Positions 28,854 through 38,114 of a stretch of 64,000 bases of DNA are shown piece by piece. Every line of letters begins with the position of its first letter. Position 1 is the first letter of the stretch. The notes under the pieces were generated by a model. The model was not told where the DNA came from. It saw nothing but the letters and a program-made list of their open reading frames with translations, and searched no databases. Source of the DNA: Halomonas sp. (lineage in GTDB: Bacteria; Pseudomonadota; Gammaproteobacteria; Pseudomonadales; Halomonadaceae); assembly GCF_017983445.1 (NCBI RefSeq), contig NZ_JAGOBJ010000011.1:124001-188000 (forward strand), read 5' to 3'. A program made the translations under genes and the position numbers.

Positions 28854-30122
28854 ATGTCGCTGAAGACCGATTTACCGCTTCGCCGTGTGGTTCGCCATAC
28901 GTCGCTAACGCTTTCCGCAGGACTGTTATTCATGCTGCTGAGCGGTAGCCTGCAAGCCAATCCCCAGCTAATGACGGAAGTGGATGCACGCGGCGCCCAA
29001 GAGCTGCGCTACGCCAATTTTGAGCAATGGCTAACTGAGTTCCGCCGCTTTGCGGCCACACAAGGCATTAGCGAAGCAACATTGGTAAGGGCACTGGATG
29101 GTGTACGTTATCGTGATCGCGTCATTGAACTGGATCGTTATCAGCCGGAATTTGTGCGCCCCATCTGGGAGTATCTGGATTCAGCCACCTCCGATACGCG
29201 CGTCAATACCGGGCGTGAGCGGTTTGAAGAGAACCGCCAAACGGCCTTGCAAATGCAACAGCGCTTTGGCGTCCCCGCAGAAATTATCGTCGCCATTTGG
29301 GGCATCGAAAGTAATTACGGTAGTAACTTTGGCGATTTTTCAACCATTGAAGCGCTGGCTACCCTGGCCTACGATGGGCGCCGACGAGATTTTGCCCGCG
29401 GTGAGCTACTGGCTGCCCTGCGCATTATTGATCAGGGTGATATTTCTGCCGAGCGCATGAAAGGCTCCTGGGCAGGCGCCATGGGGCATACTCAATTTAT
29501 TCCCAGCAGTTTCGAGGCCTATGCCGTTGATGGCGATGGCGATGGGCACCGCGATATCTGGGGCAGCATTCCAGACGTTATGGCCTCGACGGCTAATTAC
29601 CTGGCTCGGGCGGGTTGGCAAACCGGCCAGCCGTGGGGAGTTGAGGTCGTGCTGCCAACGTCGTTTGATTATTCACAAACCGAACGGCTCAGCAGCGCTG
29701 AATGGAGCCAGCAGGGCGTTCGTGCTCTGGAGGGCGAGCTGCCTGCTTTTGAGAGCGCAGCAATTGTCATTCCCGCTGGCGCACAAGGGCCTGCGTTTCT
29801 CACAGGGCCTAATTTCCGTGCAATATTACGCTACAACAATGCCACCAGCTATGCCCTGGCGGTAGCTACGCTTGCCGATAAAATTGCAGGGCGGGATGGT
29901 ATCCAGCAGGCGTGGCCAAGAGGGGAGGCAGCCTTGACTCGCGATGAGGTCAAAGAGCTCCAGCAGCGCTTGAATGAAGCGGGTTACGGAGTCGGCGGGG
30001 CCGATGGCGTCATGGGTCCCAATACCCGTGAAGGATTGCGCGCCTTCCAGCGTCAGCAGGGGCTGACGCCGGATGCTTTTGCTACCCAGTCGCTGCTTGA
30101 ACGACTGCGTCAGGTGCGCTAA
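28854..30122 (+). CDS. Lytic murein transglycosylase, MltB family
   Basis: A 422-aa envelope protein with an N-terminal signal (hydrophobic LTLSAGLLFMLLSGSLQA, residues about 17-34, no lipobox Cys). The catalytic Glu lies in WGIESNYGS near residue 149, and GAMGHTQFIPSSF follows, as in MltB/SLT enzymes. Residues about 360-420 form a peptidoglycan-binding type 1 domain (LQQRLNEAGYGVGG). It cleaves glycan strands to 1,6-anhydromuramyl ends. The next gene starts 37 bp on. Confidence 0.94.
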   Translation: MSLKTDLPLRRVVRHTSLTLSAGLLFMLLSGSLQANPQLMTEVDARGAQELRYANFEQWLTEFRRFAATQGISEATLVRALDGVRYRDRVIELDRYQPEFVRPIWEYLDSATSDTRVNTGRERFEENRQTALQMQQRFGVPAEIIVAIWGIESNYGSNFGDFSTIEALATLAYDGRRRDFARGELLAALRIIDQGDISAERMKGSWAGAMGHTQFIPSSFEAYAVDGDGDGHRDIWGSIPDVMASTANYLARAGWQTGQPWGVEVVLPTSFDYSQTERLSSAEWSQQGVRALEGELPAFESAAIVIPAGAQGPAFLTGPNFRAILRYNNATSYALAVATLADKIAGRDGIQQAWPRGEAALTRDEVKELQQRLNEAGYGVGGADGVMGPNTREGLRAFQRQQGLTPDAFATQSLLERLRQVR

Positions 30123-30159
30123 AAAACGATTAATCTCTTATTTCACCAAGGACGATGCT

Positions 30160-30708
30160 ATGAGGTTTGTGGAAAAAATGCTGGCAGGTGGTTTACTGGT
30201 AAGTGCTTTAACGGCCAGTGCTGTCGCCAGTGATGAACAAGTGTTTGGCTGGGTTGAAAACGCCACCATAGAGCCGTGGGGCATCATGGTGAAAGCCAAG
30301 CTGGATAGCGGCGCTCTCACTTCGTCGCTCGATGCGCGTGATATCGAGATGTTCGAGAAAGACGGCGAAGATTGGGTGCGCTTTCGCTTGAAGCTTGAGG
30401 ATCAGGAAAGCGGAGAAGAGTTTAGCGATCGCCTTGAGCGGCCGCTTTACCGCGAGCTGTCGGTACGCGGCGCAGGCGGCAGCGATGAGCGCCCCGTGGT
30501 TCTGATGAACGTTTGTATGGGTGATACGGTTTACGAAGAGCAATTCAGCCTTCGGGATCGCGAAGAAATGCTTTATCCACTATTGTTAGGTCGCCGCACC
30601 ATCAGTCATTTAGGCCTTCTGGATGTGCGCAACACGTTCCAGCAAGAGCCCGCATGTGGCGAAGATGCGACCGTGGTTAAGCATGACCCAGAAGACGACC
30701 AATCCTAG
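30160..30708 (+). CDS. Exported retropepsin-like putative zinc/aspartic protease (PF05618 type)
   Basis: A 182-aa protein with a signal peptide (hydrophobic to about residue 23, Ala-x-Ala-like end). The KLDSGALTSSL motif at about residues 47-57 is the D-S/T-G active-site-like motif of the family named ATP-dependent zinc protease/RimK-associated (PF05618), and LLGRRTISHLG is the matching second half. Despite the family name no ATP-binding site is present. Probable periplasmic location; substrate unknown. ATG at 30160 chosen because the signal peptide starts there. Confidence 0.82.
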   Translation: MRFVEKMLAGGLLVSALTASAVASDEQVFGWVENATIEPWGIMVKAKLDSGALTSSLDARDIEMFEKDGEDWVRFRLKLEDQESGEEFSDRLERPLYRELSVRGAGGSDERPVVLMNVCMGDTVYEEQFSLRDREEMLYPLLLGRRTISHLGLLDVRNTFQQEPACGEDATVVKHDPEDDQS

Positions 30709-30726
30709 CGGATTAGTTAAACACGT

Positions 30727-31440
30727 TTAAAACAGCCGAGCGAGTAATGCTGTCACGGCTGTTTCCACACGCAGGATGCGGGGGCCTAAATGCATACCCT
30801 CGCAGCCTGCCTCTAGCAGCTTTTCAACTTCCCATGGAATGAACCCACCCTCTGGACCTACTAGCAGCAGGGTCTTTTCGCTAATGCCGCGCGGGCAGGC
30901 CATGGGCATACCAGGGTGAGCCACCAAGCCACGGTGTTCGCGAAGCAGGTCAGGCAATTGCTCTTCAATAAACGGCCGAAACCCTTTGCTCAATATCACA
31001 TTAGGCAGATGGGTGTCGCGTGCTTGCTCTAATCCTAATACCAGATGCTGATGAATTTTTTCAGGCAGAAGCTCAGGTGATTGCCAGTAGCTTTTCTCTA
31101 CCCGTTTGGTATGCAGTAGCGTAATCTCTTTTACCCCGAGCGCCGTGACATGCTCAAGCGTTCGCGCCAGCATACGCGGGCGAGGCAGGGCGAGCACCAG
31201 ATGAACGGGCAGCGCCGGTGGGGCGGCGTCAGTTAAAGGATCCAGCGCAAACACCGCCTGCTCGCGGGTGAGTTCGATAAGCTGAGCCTTGCCCATCAAG
31301 CCGCCTTGAACCCCGACCGTTAACCGGCTGCCGGGCGTTGCACGATGGACATCACGCAAATGCGCCAGCCTGCGTGGGTCACTGATGCGTGCATAGCCTT
31401 GCGGGTCGAGGTCACTGGGATCAAGCAAAATCAAGTTCAT
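30727..31440 (-). CDS. rsmE: 16S rRNA (uracil1498-N3)-methyltransferase
   Basis: A 237-aa SPOUT methyltransferase. N-terminal PUA-like domain, then ALPRPRMLARTLEHVTALGV, the KSYWQSPELL block, and the knot with LLVGPEGGFIPWEVE and LGPRILRVETAVTA, all family hallmarks. The start could be the ATG at 31440 or one at 31449. It acts on the 30S subunit. Convergent with the preceding protease-like gene. Confidence 0.96.
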   Translation of the reverse strand: MNLILLDPSDLDPQGYARISDPRRLAHLRDVHRATPGSRLTVGVQGGLMGKAQLIELTREQAVFALDPLTDAAPPALPVHLVLALPRPRMLARTLEHVTALGVKEITLLHTKRVEKSYWQSPELLPEKIHQHLVLGLEQARDTHLPNVILSKGFRPFIEEQLPDLLREHRGLVAHPGMPMACPRGISEKTLLLVGPEGGFIPWEVEKLLEAGCEGMHLGPRILRVETAVTALLARLF

Positions 31441-31573
31441 AATCGGCATCTAATTGGTCAAGGGATTGGCACGCTGTTCTGCACTAATCTGCTCACATGG
31501 TTTGCATGGGTGCGTGGTGCAGGCACAATAATAGCATTGGGGGCACCCCCTATCGCGTTTAAGGAGATGCGCT

Positions 31574-32038
31574 GTGCGCGTAATTCGTAAGTATGCCAAC
31601 CGCCGGTTGTACGATACTCAACAAAGCCGTTATGTAACGCTTGAGGACCTGCGCTGTTTAATCATTGAAGAAGAACCGTTTCGCGTTGAAGATGCGAAAA
31701 GCGGGGAAGACCTGACGCGTACCATTTTACTCTCGATCATTATTGAGCAGGAACAGTCTGATAATGACGCCGAGGTGTTTTCTAACGATCTGCTGGCGCA
31801 GTTGATCCGTGTTTACGATATGTCATCTCCGCTGCCGCTGGCGCGCTATCTGGAACAGGGCACACAGCTTATGCTTGAGCAGCAAAAGCGCCTGCAAAGC
31901 CAGTGGCAGCAAGCCATGCGTCATACACCGATGGAGTTCATGCGTGAGCTTGCCGAAGAGAATATGCGCTTTTGGCAGAATACGATGAACCAGTCTCCGC
32001 CGCCCAGCGATAGCAACGAAGACGATAAAACCTCCTGA
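31574..32038 (+). CDS. phaR: Polyhydroxyalkanoate synthesis repressor PhaR
   Basis: A 154-aa regulator beginning with a GTG. The N-terminal VIRKYANRRLYDTQQSRY is the DNA-binding PHB accumulation regulatory domain, followed by the second PHB_acc repeat-like region (EVFSNDLLAQLIRVYD) and a Gln-rich helical tail. PhaR binds DNA and PHA granules and represses phasin genes. AAGGAG precedes the start. No pha genes are adjacent. Confidence 0.93.
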   Translation: MRVIRKYANRRLYDTQQSRYVTLEDLRCLIIEEEPFRVEDAKSGEDLTRTILLSIIIEQEQSDNDAEVFSNDLLAQLIRVYDMSSPLPLARYLEQGTQLMLEQQKRLQSQWQQAMRHTPMEFMRELAEENMRFWQNTMNQSPPPSDSNEDDKTS

Positions 32039-32105
32039 CGCCAAGAGAGGCCACGTTGTGGCATAATGCGGCGCATAATCGCTCTCCCGTTCGAGAAGGA
32101 AGAAC

Positions 32106-33395
32106 ATGAAGGTTTTGATGATAGGTGGCGGTGGCCGTGAGCACGCGCTGGCGTGGAAATTGGCGCAATCCCAGGATGTCGAACAGGTATTTGTAGCGCC
32201 AGGCAATGCGGGTACAGCTACCGAAGACAAGCTGACCAACGTTGATATAGCGGCCACCGATTTAGCCGGGCTGGAAGCCTTTGCGCTTAACGAGCGTATT
32301 GGCTTGACCGTGGTAGGCCCAGAGGCGCCCTTGGTTGAGGGTGTGGTTGACCGCTTTCAGGCCGCTGGTCTCACGATCTTTGGCCCCACCCAGGCAGCCG
32401 CGCAGCTTGAGGGCTCCAAGTCATTTACCAAGGACTTTCTGGCGCGCCATGCTATCCCCACTGCTGATTATCAGACGTTTACGGCGGTAGAGCCTGCGCT
32501 GGCTTATTTGCAAAAGGTCGGCGCGCCCATCGTCATCAAGGCTGACGGGCTGGCAGCCGGTAAAGGCGTTATTGTTGCCATGAGCGAAGTGGAAGCCGAA
32601 GCGGCCATTCGCGATATGCTCGAAGCCAATGCGTTTGGTGATGCTGGCGCCCTTGTGGTGATCGAAGAATTTCTGGAAGGTGAAGAGGCAAGCTTCATTG
32701 TCATGGTCGATGGTGAAAACATCGTGCCGATGGCCACCAGCCAGGACCATAAGCGTGCCTACGACGGCGATACTGGCCCCAATACGGGTGGCATGGGCGC
32801 TTATTCCCCAGCCCCTGTTGTTACGCCCGAAATCGATGCCCGCATCATGGAGCAGGTGATTGTTCCCACCGTTAAAGGGATGGCGGCTGAAGGCAACGCC
32901 TATACGGGCTTTTTATATGCTGGGTTAATGATTGATCAGTCAGGCCAGCCGAAAGTTATCGAGTACAACTGCCGCTTTGGTGATCCTGAAACCCAGCCGA
33001 TCATGATGCGGCTGACTTCTGACCTTGCTGAGCTTTGCCTGGCCGGTGCGAAAGGACAGCTGGCGGGTAAGGCTTGTCAATGGGATTCGCGCGCCGCAGT
33101 CGGCGTTGTGATGGCCGCCGGTGGGTATCCGGGAAGCTATCGTAAAGGCGATGTGATTCATGGTTTTGAAAAAGCCGAGCAGCACAGCAAGGTTTTTCAT
33201 GCCGGCACGACACAAAACGCTCAGGGCGAAATTACTACCTCAGGCGGTCGCGTACTGTGTGTAACGGCGCTGGGCGATAGCGTTTCTGAAGCACAACAGC
33301 AGGCTTACCAGGGCGTCAACGAGATTCACTGGGAAGGGGCAGAGTATCGCCGTGATATCGCTTATCGTGCTATTGCGCGAGAAGTGTCGAAGTAA
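32106..33395 (+). CDS. purD: Phosphoribosylamine-glycine ligase
   Basis: A 429-aa ATP-grasp enzyme of normal length that makes glycinamide ribonucleotide, the second step of purine synthesis. MKVLMIGGGGREHALAWKL is the diagnostic N-terminus; the ATP-grasp core includes KADGLAAGKGVIVA and the TSQDHKRAYDGDTGPNTGGM block. AGAAGGAAG precedes the ATG. Stand-alone, without purH beside it. Confidence 0.97.
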   Translation: MKVLMIGGGGREHALAWKLAQSQDVEQVFVAPGNAGTATEDKLTNVDIAATDLAGLEAFALNERIGLTVVGPEAPLVEGVVDRFQAAGLTIFGPTQAAAQLEGSKSFTKDFLARHAIPTADYQTFTAVEPALAYLQKVGAPIVIKADGLAAGKGVIVAMSEVEAEAAIRDMLEANAFGDAGALVVIEEFLEGEEASFIVMVDGENIVPMATSQDHKRAYDGDTGPNTGGMGAYSPAPVVTPEIDARIMEQVIVPTVKGMAAEGNAYTGFLYAGLMIDQSGQPKVIEYNCRFGDPETQPIMMRLTSDLAELCLAGAKGQLAGKACQWDSRAAVGVVMAAGGYPGSYRKGDVIHGFEKAEQHSKVFHAGTTQNAQGEITTSGGRVLCVTALGDSVSEAQQQAYQGVNEIHWEGAEYRRDIAYRAIAREVSK

Positions 33396-33450
33396 TTACT
33401 AAGCAGCAAACATAACAACCGATAACTATCATCACCGGAAGGAAGCAGGC

Positions 33451-33891
33451 ATGGAACGTGTAAAGCTGGATTTTCCCGCTGAAGCGATCATTCATCGTCA
33501 CCCCCTAACGGTGCGGATAACCGACATGAACTACGGAGGACACCTGGGCCATGATGCCTTGGTGTCTCTACTGCACGAAGCCCGGGTTCAGGCGTTTGCT
33601 GCACTTGATCTACCTGAATGGGATATGCATGGCTACCCCAGCATAGTGGCTGATTTGGCCGTCCAGTATCAAAGCGAGGCGCGCTGGCCTGAAGCATTGG
33701 TTATTGAAACCGCAGTACCCGAGCCGCAGGGCAAGGCGTTAACCGTTTATCAGCGCGTTTCAACCAGCGACGAAAAGCGCATTGTAGCGACAGCCCGCGT
33801 TAACCAACTGCTTATCGACTTGCAGGCTGGCCGGCCTGTCGAAGTGCCTGCACGCGTCAAACAGGCTTTGACCCAGGCGAGGGACGCTTAA
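33451..33891 (+). CDS. Hotdog-fold acyl-CoA thioesterase (YbgC/4HBT-like)
   Basis: A 146-aa hotdog protein. RITDMNYGGHLGHDALVSLL holds the Asn/His-rich active-site strand and central helix start, and AVQYQSEARWPEALVIET fits the fold. Probably hydrolyses an acyl-CoA or acyl-carrier thioester; substrate not predictable. Its stop shares a base with the start of the kinase gene behind it, so the two are co-translated. Confidence 0.88.
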   Translation: MERVKLDFPAEAIIHRHPLTVRITDMNYGGHLGHDALVSLLHEARVQAFAALDLPEWDMHGYPSIVADLAVQYQSEARWPEALVIETAVPEPQGKALTVYQRVSTSDEKRIVATARVNQLLIDLQAGRPVEVPARVKQALTQARDA

Positions 33892-34763
33892 TGTCACGCG
33901 AATATCCCATTATCGCCGTGACGGGTTCGTCAGGGGCAGGCACCACGACCGTCAGGCGAAGTTTTGAGCGCATGTTTTTACGCGAAGATGTGCACGCCGC
34001 CGTGGTGGATGGCGATGCCTTTCACCGCTACACGCGTGATGACCTTCATCGCATGTTTCGTGAAGAACCCGAGCGTAAGGATGAGCTTTCCCACTTCGCC
34101 GTAGAGGCCAATCTACTGGATCGCCTTGAAGGGCTTTTTATTGAGTATGGTGAACACGGCTCGGGCACCTTCCGCCACTATATTCATGCAGAAGATAAGC
34201 AAAAAATTGAAGCGGGTTACCGGGTCGGCACGTTTACCGAATGGCAGTCGCTGCCTTGTGGTACAGACCTGTTGTTCTATGAAGGCTTGCACGGCGGTCT
34301 GGTGACGGAAGATTACGATATTGCCCGTCATGTGGACCTCCTGGTTGGGGTTGCGCCGACCATGAATCTTGAATGGATTCAGAAAATCGACCGCGATACC
34401 AAACTACGTGGTTATTCTCAGGAAGCGGTTATCGATACCATTCTGGGGCGAATGAATGATTACGTGCGCTATATCCAGCCGCAGTTCTCACGCACGCATA
34501 TCAACTTTCAGCGTGTGCCTACAGTGGATACCTCGAACCCTTTTGAAGTACAGGATATTCCAACCGATGCTGAATCCTTTGTGGTAATTCGGTTTCGTGA
34601 TCCTTCAACGGTAGATTTTCCCTGGCTGCTGGCAATGATCAAGGACGCCTTTATGACTCGACCTCATACGCTGGTGGTACCTGGAGCGCGAATGTCATTG
34701 GCCATGGAGCTAATCTTGGCACCGTTGGTACGCCATCTGCTGTCACAGCGCCGCTTTCGCTAA
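33891..34763 (+). CDS. PrkB-like phosphoribulokinase family protein
   Basis: A 290-aa P-loop kinase. Walker A-like GSSGAGTTTVRRSF at residues 11-24, DGDAFHRYTRDD and the FTEWQSLPCGTDLLFYEGLH block match the proteobacterial phosphoribulokinase (PrkB) group that occurs in organisms without a Calvin cycle. No RuBisCO genes are seen here, so its role is probably a different sugar-phosphate phosphorylation. Coupled to the thioesterase gene. Confidence 0.9.
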   Translation: MSREYPIIAVTGSSGAGTTTVRRSFERMFLREDVHAAVVDGDAFHRYTRDDLHRMFREEPERKDELSHFAVEANLLDRLEGLFIEYGEHGSGTFRHYIHAEDKQKIEAGYRVGTFTEWQSLPCGTDLLFYEGLHGGLVTEDYDIARHVDLLVGVAPTMNLEWIQKIDRDTKLRGYSQEAVIDTILGRMNDYVRYIQPQFSRTHINFQRVPTVDTSNPFEVQDIPTDAESFVVIRFRDPSTVDFPWLLAMIKDAFMTRPHTLVVPGARMSLAMELILAPLVRHLLSQRRFR

Positions 34764-34816
34764 CCGCTTTGGCAAATATGCCGAGCGACAAGACGTAACG
34801 ATAACAAGGAGTGGGT

Positions 34817-35158
34817 ATGGATTGTCTATTCTGTAAAATTATCAATCGTGAGATTCCAGCTGATATCGTATATGAAGACGATCACGTTCTTGCCTTTAAC
34901 GACATTAGCCCCATGGCGCCCACTCACCAGCTGATTATTCCCAAAAAGCACATTGCGACCTTAAACGATATTCAGGAAGACGACCTTGCGCTAATTGGAC
35001 GCTTGCAGTTCACCGCCGCCCAGCTTGCCAAGCAGCAGCGCTTTGCCGATGACGGCTACCGTGTAGTGATGAATTGCAACGAAAAGGGCGGACAGACGGT
35101 CTACCATATCCATATGCACCTGCTCGGTGGCCGTCAATTCACCTGGCCTGCAGGCTAG
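34817..35158 (+). CDS. HIT-family hydrolase (HinT-like)
   Basis: A 113-aa histidine-triad protein. DCLFCKIINREIPADIVYED is the family start and VYHIHMHLLGGR contains the H-x-H-x-H triad near the C-terminus. HinT enzymes cleave adenosine phosphoramidates. The ATG at 34817 lies 9 bases after AAGGAG and is preferred to the GTG at 34811. Confidence 0.95.
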   Translation: MDCLFCKIINREIPADIVYEDDHVLAFNDISPMAPTHQLIIPKKHIATLNDIQEDDLALIGRLQFTAAQLAKQQRFADDGYRVVMNCNEKGGQTVYHIHMHLLGGRQFTWPAG

Positions 35159-35208
35159 GCCACCCTTGTGTATTTGACTTCCCTTTTTGCCGTTAAGCGG
35201 AGTAAGCC

Positions 35209-35850
35209 ATGAAGCGTCAACTTAGTCGGTCTGATTACGTTATTCATCAGTTCGATACTGCGCTACGCTCGCTGATGCCCAACGCTGCTAGGTCGCAGCG
35301 TAATCACCCGGTTAGCAAAGTAGAGGATGTCGCGTTTGATAGTCATGAGCGCCAGCACACCGCTGGATTGATGCGCACCAACCACTTGATCAGTGTGTTT
35401 AATCAAGGTCTTTACCAAGGGCAGAGCGCTACCGCGGCGCTTCCTCACTCGCGCCATCAAATGGAGCAGTCCGCTGCTGAAGCGTTTGATCATTTGGCGT
35501 GGTGTGAGGAGCGTCTTATGCAGCTAAACAGCCGGACGAGCCACTTCACTCCGCTTTTCTATGCCTCAGCCTATATAGCGGGCGCTGTATCCGGGGTGAC
35601 TAGCGATCGTCTTAGCCTGGGAATGGTGGCGGCGACCCAAGAGGTGGCTGGTAAGCACTTTGAGCAGCAGCAAGCCCGGTTGATCGAGGGCGACCAGCGC
35701 TCCCAGGCGCTACTTCGCCAAATGGCTACCGACGAAGCCCACCATGCGCATCAGGCCCTAGAGGCGGGCGGCTTACGTTTTCCCGCGCCTATTAAATGGG
35801 GTATGCAGCTTATAGCTCAAGGTTTGACCAAAAGCGCCTACTATTTTTAA
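35209..35850 (+). CDS. coq7: 2-polyprenyl-3-methyl-6-methoxy-1,4-benzoquinone monooxygenase
   Basis: A 213-aa di-iron hydroxylase of the penultimate step of ubiquinone synthesis. Ferritin-like helices with the iron ligands in EAFDHLAWCEERL and TDEAHHAHQAL are visible. It is a peripheral membrane enzyme. Length and motifs match the Coq7 type found in Pseudomonas, Acinetobacter and Halomonas in place of UbiF. Confidence 0.95.
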   Translation: MKRQLSRSDYVIHQFDTALRSLMPNAARSQRNHPVSKVEDVAFDSHERQHTAGLMRTNHLISVFNQGLYQGQSATAALPHSRHQMEQSAAEAFDHLAWCEERLMQLNSRTSHFTPLFYASAYIAGAVSGVTSDRLSLGMVAATQEVAGKHFEQQQARLIEGDQRSQALLRQMATDEAHHAHQALEAGGLRFPAPIKWGMQLIAQGLTKSAYYF

Positions 35851-36051
35851 AGGTGTAACTTTTTAATAGCGTGACGTTTCAATAAAGGCTTCAAGGATTA
35901 AAAGAGTAGACAGGGGCCGCAATAAACTTATCGTTAATTTCTTGACGAATAGTGGATTATCGCCAAAGCTTAATTTTGTCAAAGCAGATCGTACGTAGGG
36001 TAACGTACGCTTTTAAGTGGAAAAGCGTCACCAAGGAAAAGGAGAAAGACG

Positions 36052-36210
36052 ATGCTAGGCAATGCGATGCTCTTCTTGATTATTGCGATTATCGCGGGTG
36101 TGCTCGGTTTTTCGGGTATTGCAGGTGTTGCGTCAACGATTGCGCAAATTCTGTTTGTTCTATTCTTGATTCTGTTCGTCGTATCGTTATTTACCGGACG
36201 CCGCCGCTAA
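36052..36210 (+). CDS. DUF1328 (YtjA-type) small membrane protein
   Basis: A 52-aa hydrophobic peptide with two predicted membrane helices separated by [10 protein letters not shown] and ending in TGRRR, exactly the size and layout of the DUF1328/YtjA family. GGAGAAAG precedes the ATG. Function unknown; homologues are often stress-induced. Confidence 0.9.
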   Translation: MLGNAMLFLIIAIIAGVLGFSGIAGVASTIAQILFVLFLILFVVSLFTGRRR

Positions 36211-36229
36211 CGTATTTACTCAGGTAAAC

Positions 36230-36254
36230 AAAAAGCCCCGTGACGGGGCTTTTT
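36230..36254. terminator. Bidirectional terminator between DUF1328 gene and ettA
   Basis: AAAAAGCCCCG-TGA-CGGGGCTTTTT is symmetrical with A-run and T-run and can end both converging transcripts. Confidence 0.95.
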
Positions 36255-36279
36255 GCATACTGGCTAACGTTAAAACATA

Positions 36280-37968
36280 TCAGGCATCGATACGCTTATA
36301 CTTCATGCGCTTGGGCGTATCATTACCTACCCGCTTTTTATAGTCTTCTTCATAGTCGGTGTAATTACCATCGAAGAAGACGACTTCTGAGTCACCTTCA
36401 AAAGCCAGGATATGCGTAGCAATACGATCCAGGAACCAGCGATCATGAGAAATCACCATAGCACAGCCTGGGAACGCCAGTAGGGCTTCTTCCAGCGCAC
36501 GTAGCGTCTCGATATCAAGATCGTTTGAGGGCTCATCCAGCAGTAGTACGTTGGCGCCCTGTTTAAGGGTTTGTGCCAGTTGCAAACGTCCACGCTCACC
36601 GCCTGACAGTTCATCTAGGCGCTTTTGCTGATCGTTGCCCTTAAAGTTGAAACGGCCAACATAGGCGCGCGAGGAGACTTCATAGCCATTGATATTGAGG
36701 ATATCCTGCTCGCCAGACACCGCCTGCCAAACAGTCTGCTTATCATCCAGCGCATCACGAAGCTGCTCGACATAAGCAATATCAACGGTTTCCCCGATGG
36801 CTACGTCACCCGCGTCAGGCTGCTCTTGGCCCGTCACCAGCTTGAAGAGAGTTGATTTACCCGCACCGTTACCCCCGACAATACCCACGATCGCGCCCTG
36901 AGGAATGGTGAACGAAAGATCCTGATAAAGCAGCTTGTCATCGAAGCGTTTGGTAACGTTATGAAATTCGATGACCTTGTCACCCAGGCGTGGGCCAGGT
37001 GGAATATAGATCTCGTTGGTTTCATTACGTTTCTGGAAATCGCCTGACTGCATTTCTTCAAAGCGGTTAAGGCGCGCCTTGCTTTTTGCCTGACGGCCTT
37101 TCGCATTACTGCGAACCCACTCAAGCTCTTGCTTGATAGCTTTTTGACGCGAGGCTTCCTGCTTGGCTTCCTGGGTCAGGCGATGCTCTTTCTGCTCCAG
37201 CCACTGAGAGTAGTTACCCTCAAACGGAATGCCTTGACCACGGTCGAGTTCCAGAATCCAGCCAGCAACGTTGTCCAGGAAATAACGGTCGTGGGTAATC
37301 GCCACAACGGTGCCGTTATAGTCATGGAGGAAACGCTCAAGCCAGGCAACCGATTCGGCGTCCAGGTGGTTGGTTGGCTCATCGAGCAACAGCATATCCG
37401 GGCTTGAAAGCAGCAGGCGGCACAGGGCAACGCGGCGGCGTTCGCCACCTGAAAGGTTGCCGACTTTAGCGTCCCATGGCGGTAAGCGAAGGGCTTCGGC
37501 GGCAACGTCAAGCTTACGCTCAAGGTTGTGTGCGTCGGCTGCTTCGATCATATTTTCAAGGCGTGCCTGTTCGCTTGCCAGAGCATCGAAGTCAGCGTCA
37601 GGTTCGGCGTAGGCTGCGTACACGGCATCTAGCTTCTCTTGCGCTTCTTTAATGGCACCGAGCGCTTCCTCAACCGTGTCGCGGACGTTCTTTTCGTCAT
37701 CGAGCTGCGGCTCCTGAGGAAGGTAACCTACGTTGATACCCGGCATCGGACGAGCTTCACCTTCAAACTCTTTATCGACACCGGCCATAATACGCAGCAG
37801 TGTGGATTTACCGGAGCCGTTAAGGCCCAGTACGCCAATTTTGGCGCCCGGGAAAAACGACAGCGATATATCCTTGAGAATTTGTTTCTTGGGCGGCACG
37901 ACTTTGCCAACCCGATTCATGGTGAATACGTAAGAACCTGTTTGACCTTTTTTGTCACCTTTTGACAT
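36280..37968 (-). CDS. ettA: Energy-dependent translational throttle protein EttA (ABC-F)
   Basis: A 562-aa soluble protein with two ABC domains. The first has GLNGSGKSTLL and LSGGERRRVALCRLL; the second GGNGAGKSTLF and LSGGERGRLQLAQ; a basic linker with KAKARLNRFEEM-like sequence lies between. EttA binds the ribosomal E site and gates the first elongation steps by ATP level. The gene appears intact; the foreign region begins about 70 bp upstream of its start, so its native promoter may have been altered by the insertion. Confidence 0.96.
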   Translation of the reverse strand: MSKGDKKGQTGSYVFTMNRVGKVVPPKKQILKDISLSFFPGAKIGVLGLNGSGKSTLLRIMAGVDKEFEGEARPMPGINVGYLPQEPQLDDEKNVRDTVEEALGAIKEAQEKLDAVYAAYAEPDADFDALASEQARLENMIEAADAHNLERKLDVAAEALRLPPWDAKVGNLSGGERRRVALCRLLLSSPDMLLLDEPTNHLDAESVAWLERFLHDYNGTVVAITHDRYFLDNVAGWILELDRGQGIPFEGNYSQWLEQKEHRLTQEAKQEASRQKAIKQELEWVRSNAKGRQAKSKARLNRFEEMQSGDFQKRNETNEIYIPPGPRLGDKVIEFHNVTKRFDDKLLYQDLSFTIPQGAIVGIVGGNGAGKSTLFKLVTGQEQPDAGDVAIGETVDIAYVEQLRDALDDKQTVWQAVSGEQDILNINGYEVSSRAYVGRFNFKGNDQQKRLDELSGGERGRLQLAQTLKQGANVLLLDEPSNDLDIETLRALEEALLAFPGCAMVISHDRWFLDRIATHILAFEGDSEVVFFDGNYTDYEEDYKKRVGNDTPKRMKYKRIDA

Positions 37969-38040
37969 GGTCTAGTTTTCCTCTAAATCAGTTATCATGG
38001 GGCTTTGAGGAGTGTGATGAACGCTCAAAGCAGAAAATAT

Positions 38041-38104
38041 AAAAGTTAAGTTTTTTTTTCCTGAACTTCTGTTCTTTACTATACTAAAAAAAGTTATCTT
38101 TTGG
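38041..38104. repeat. Left island end: direct repeat copy and inner variant
   Basis: AAAAGTTAAGTTTT at 38041-38054 is matched exactly at 63953-63966, and CCTGAA follows both (9 or 8 bases from the AAGT core end). A related motif, AAAAAGTTATCTTTTGG, at 38088-38104 differs at two positions from 63952-63968. A weak promoter (TTCCTG, 16 bases, TATACT at 38080) sits between the two copies and would drive the recombinase genes, so recombinase binding here could also control transcription. Confidence 0.55.
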
Positions 38105-38114
38105 TGAAGGCAAT

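Noticed and set aside
36230-36254. Symmetrical hairpin by ettA as an island border
   Set aside because: It is an ordinary bidirectional terminator at the 3' side of ettA, away from the recombinase genes.
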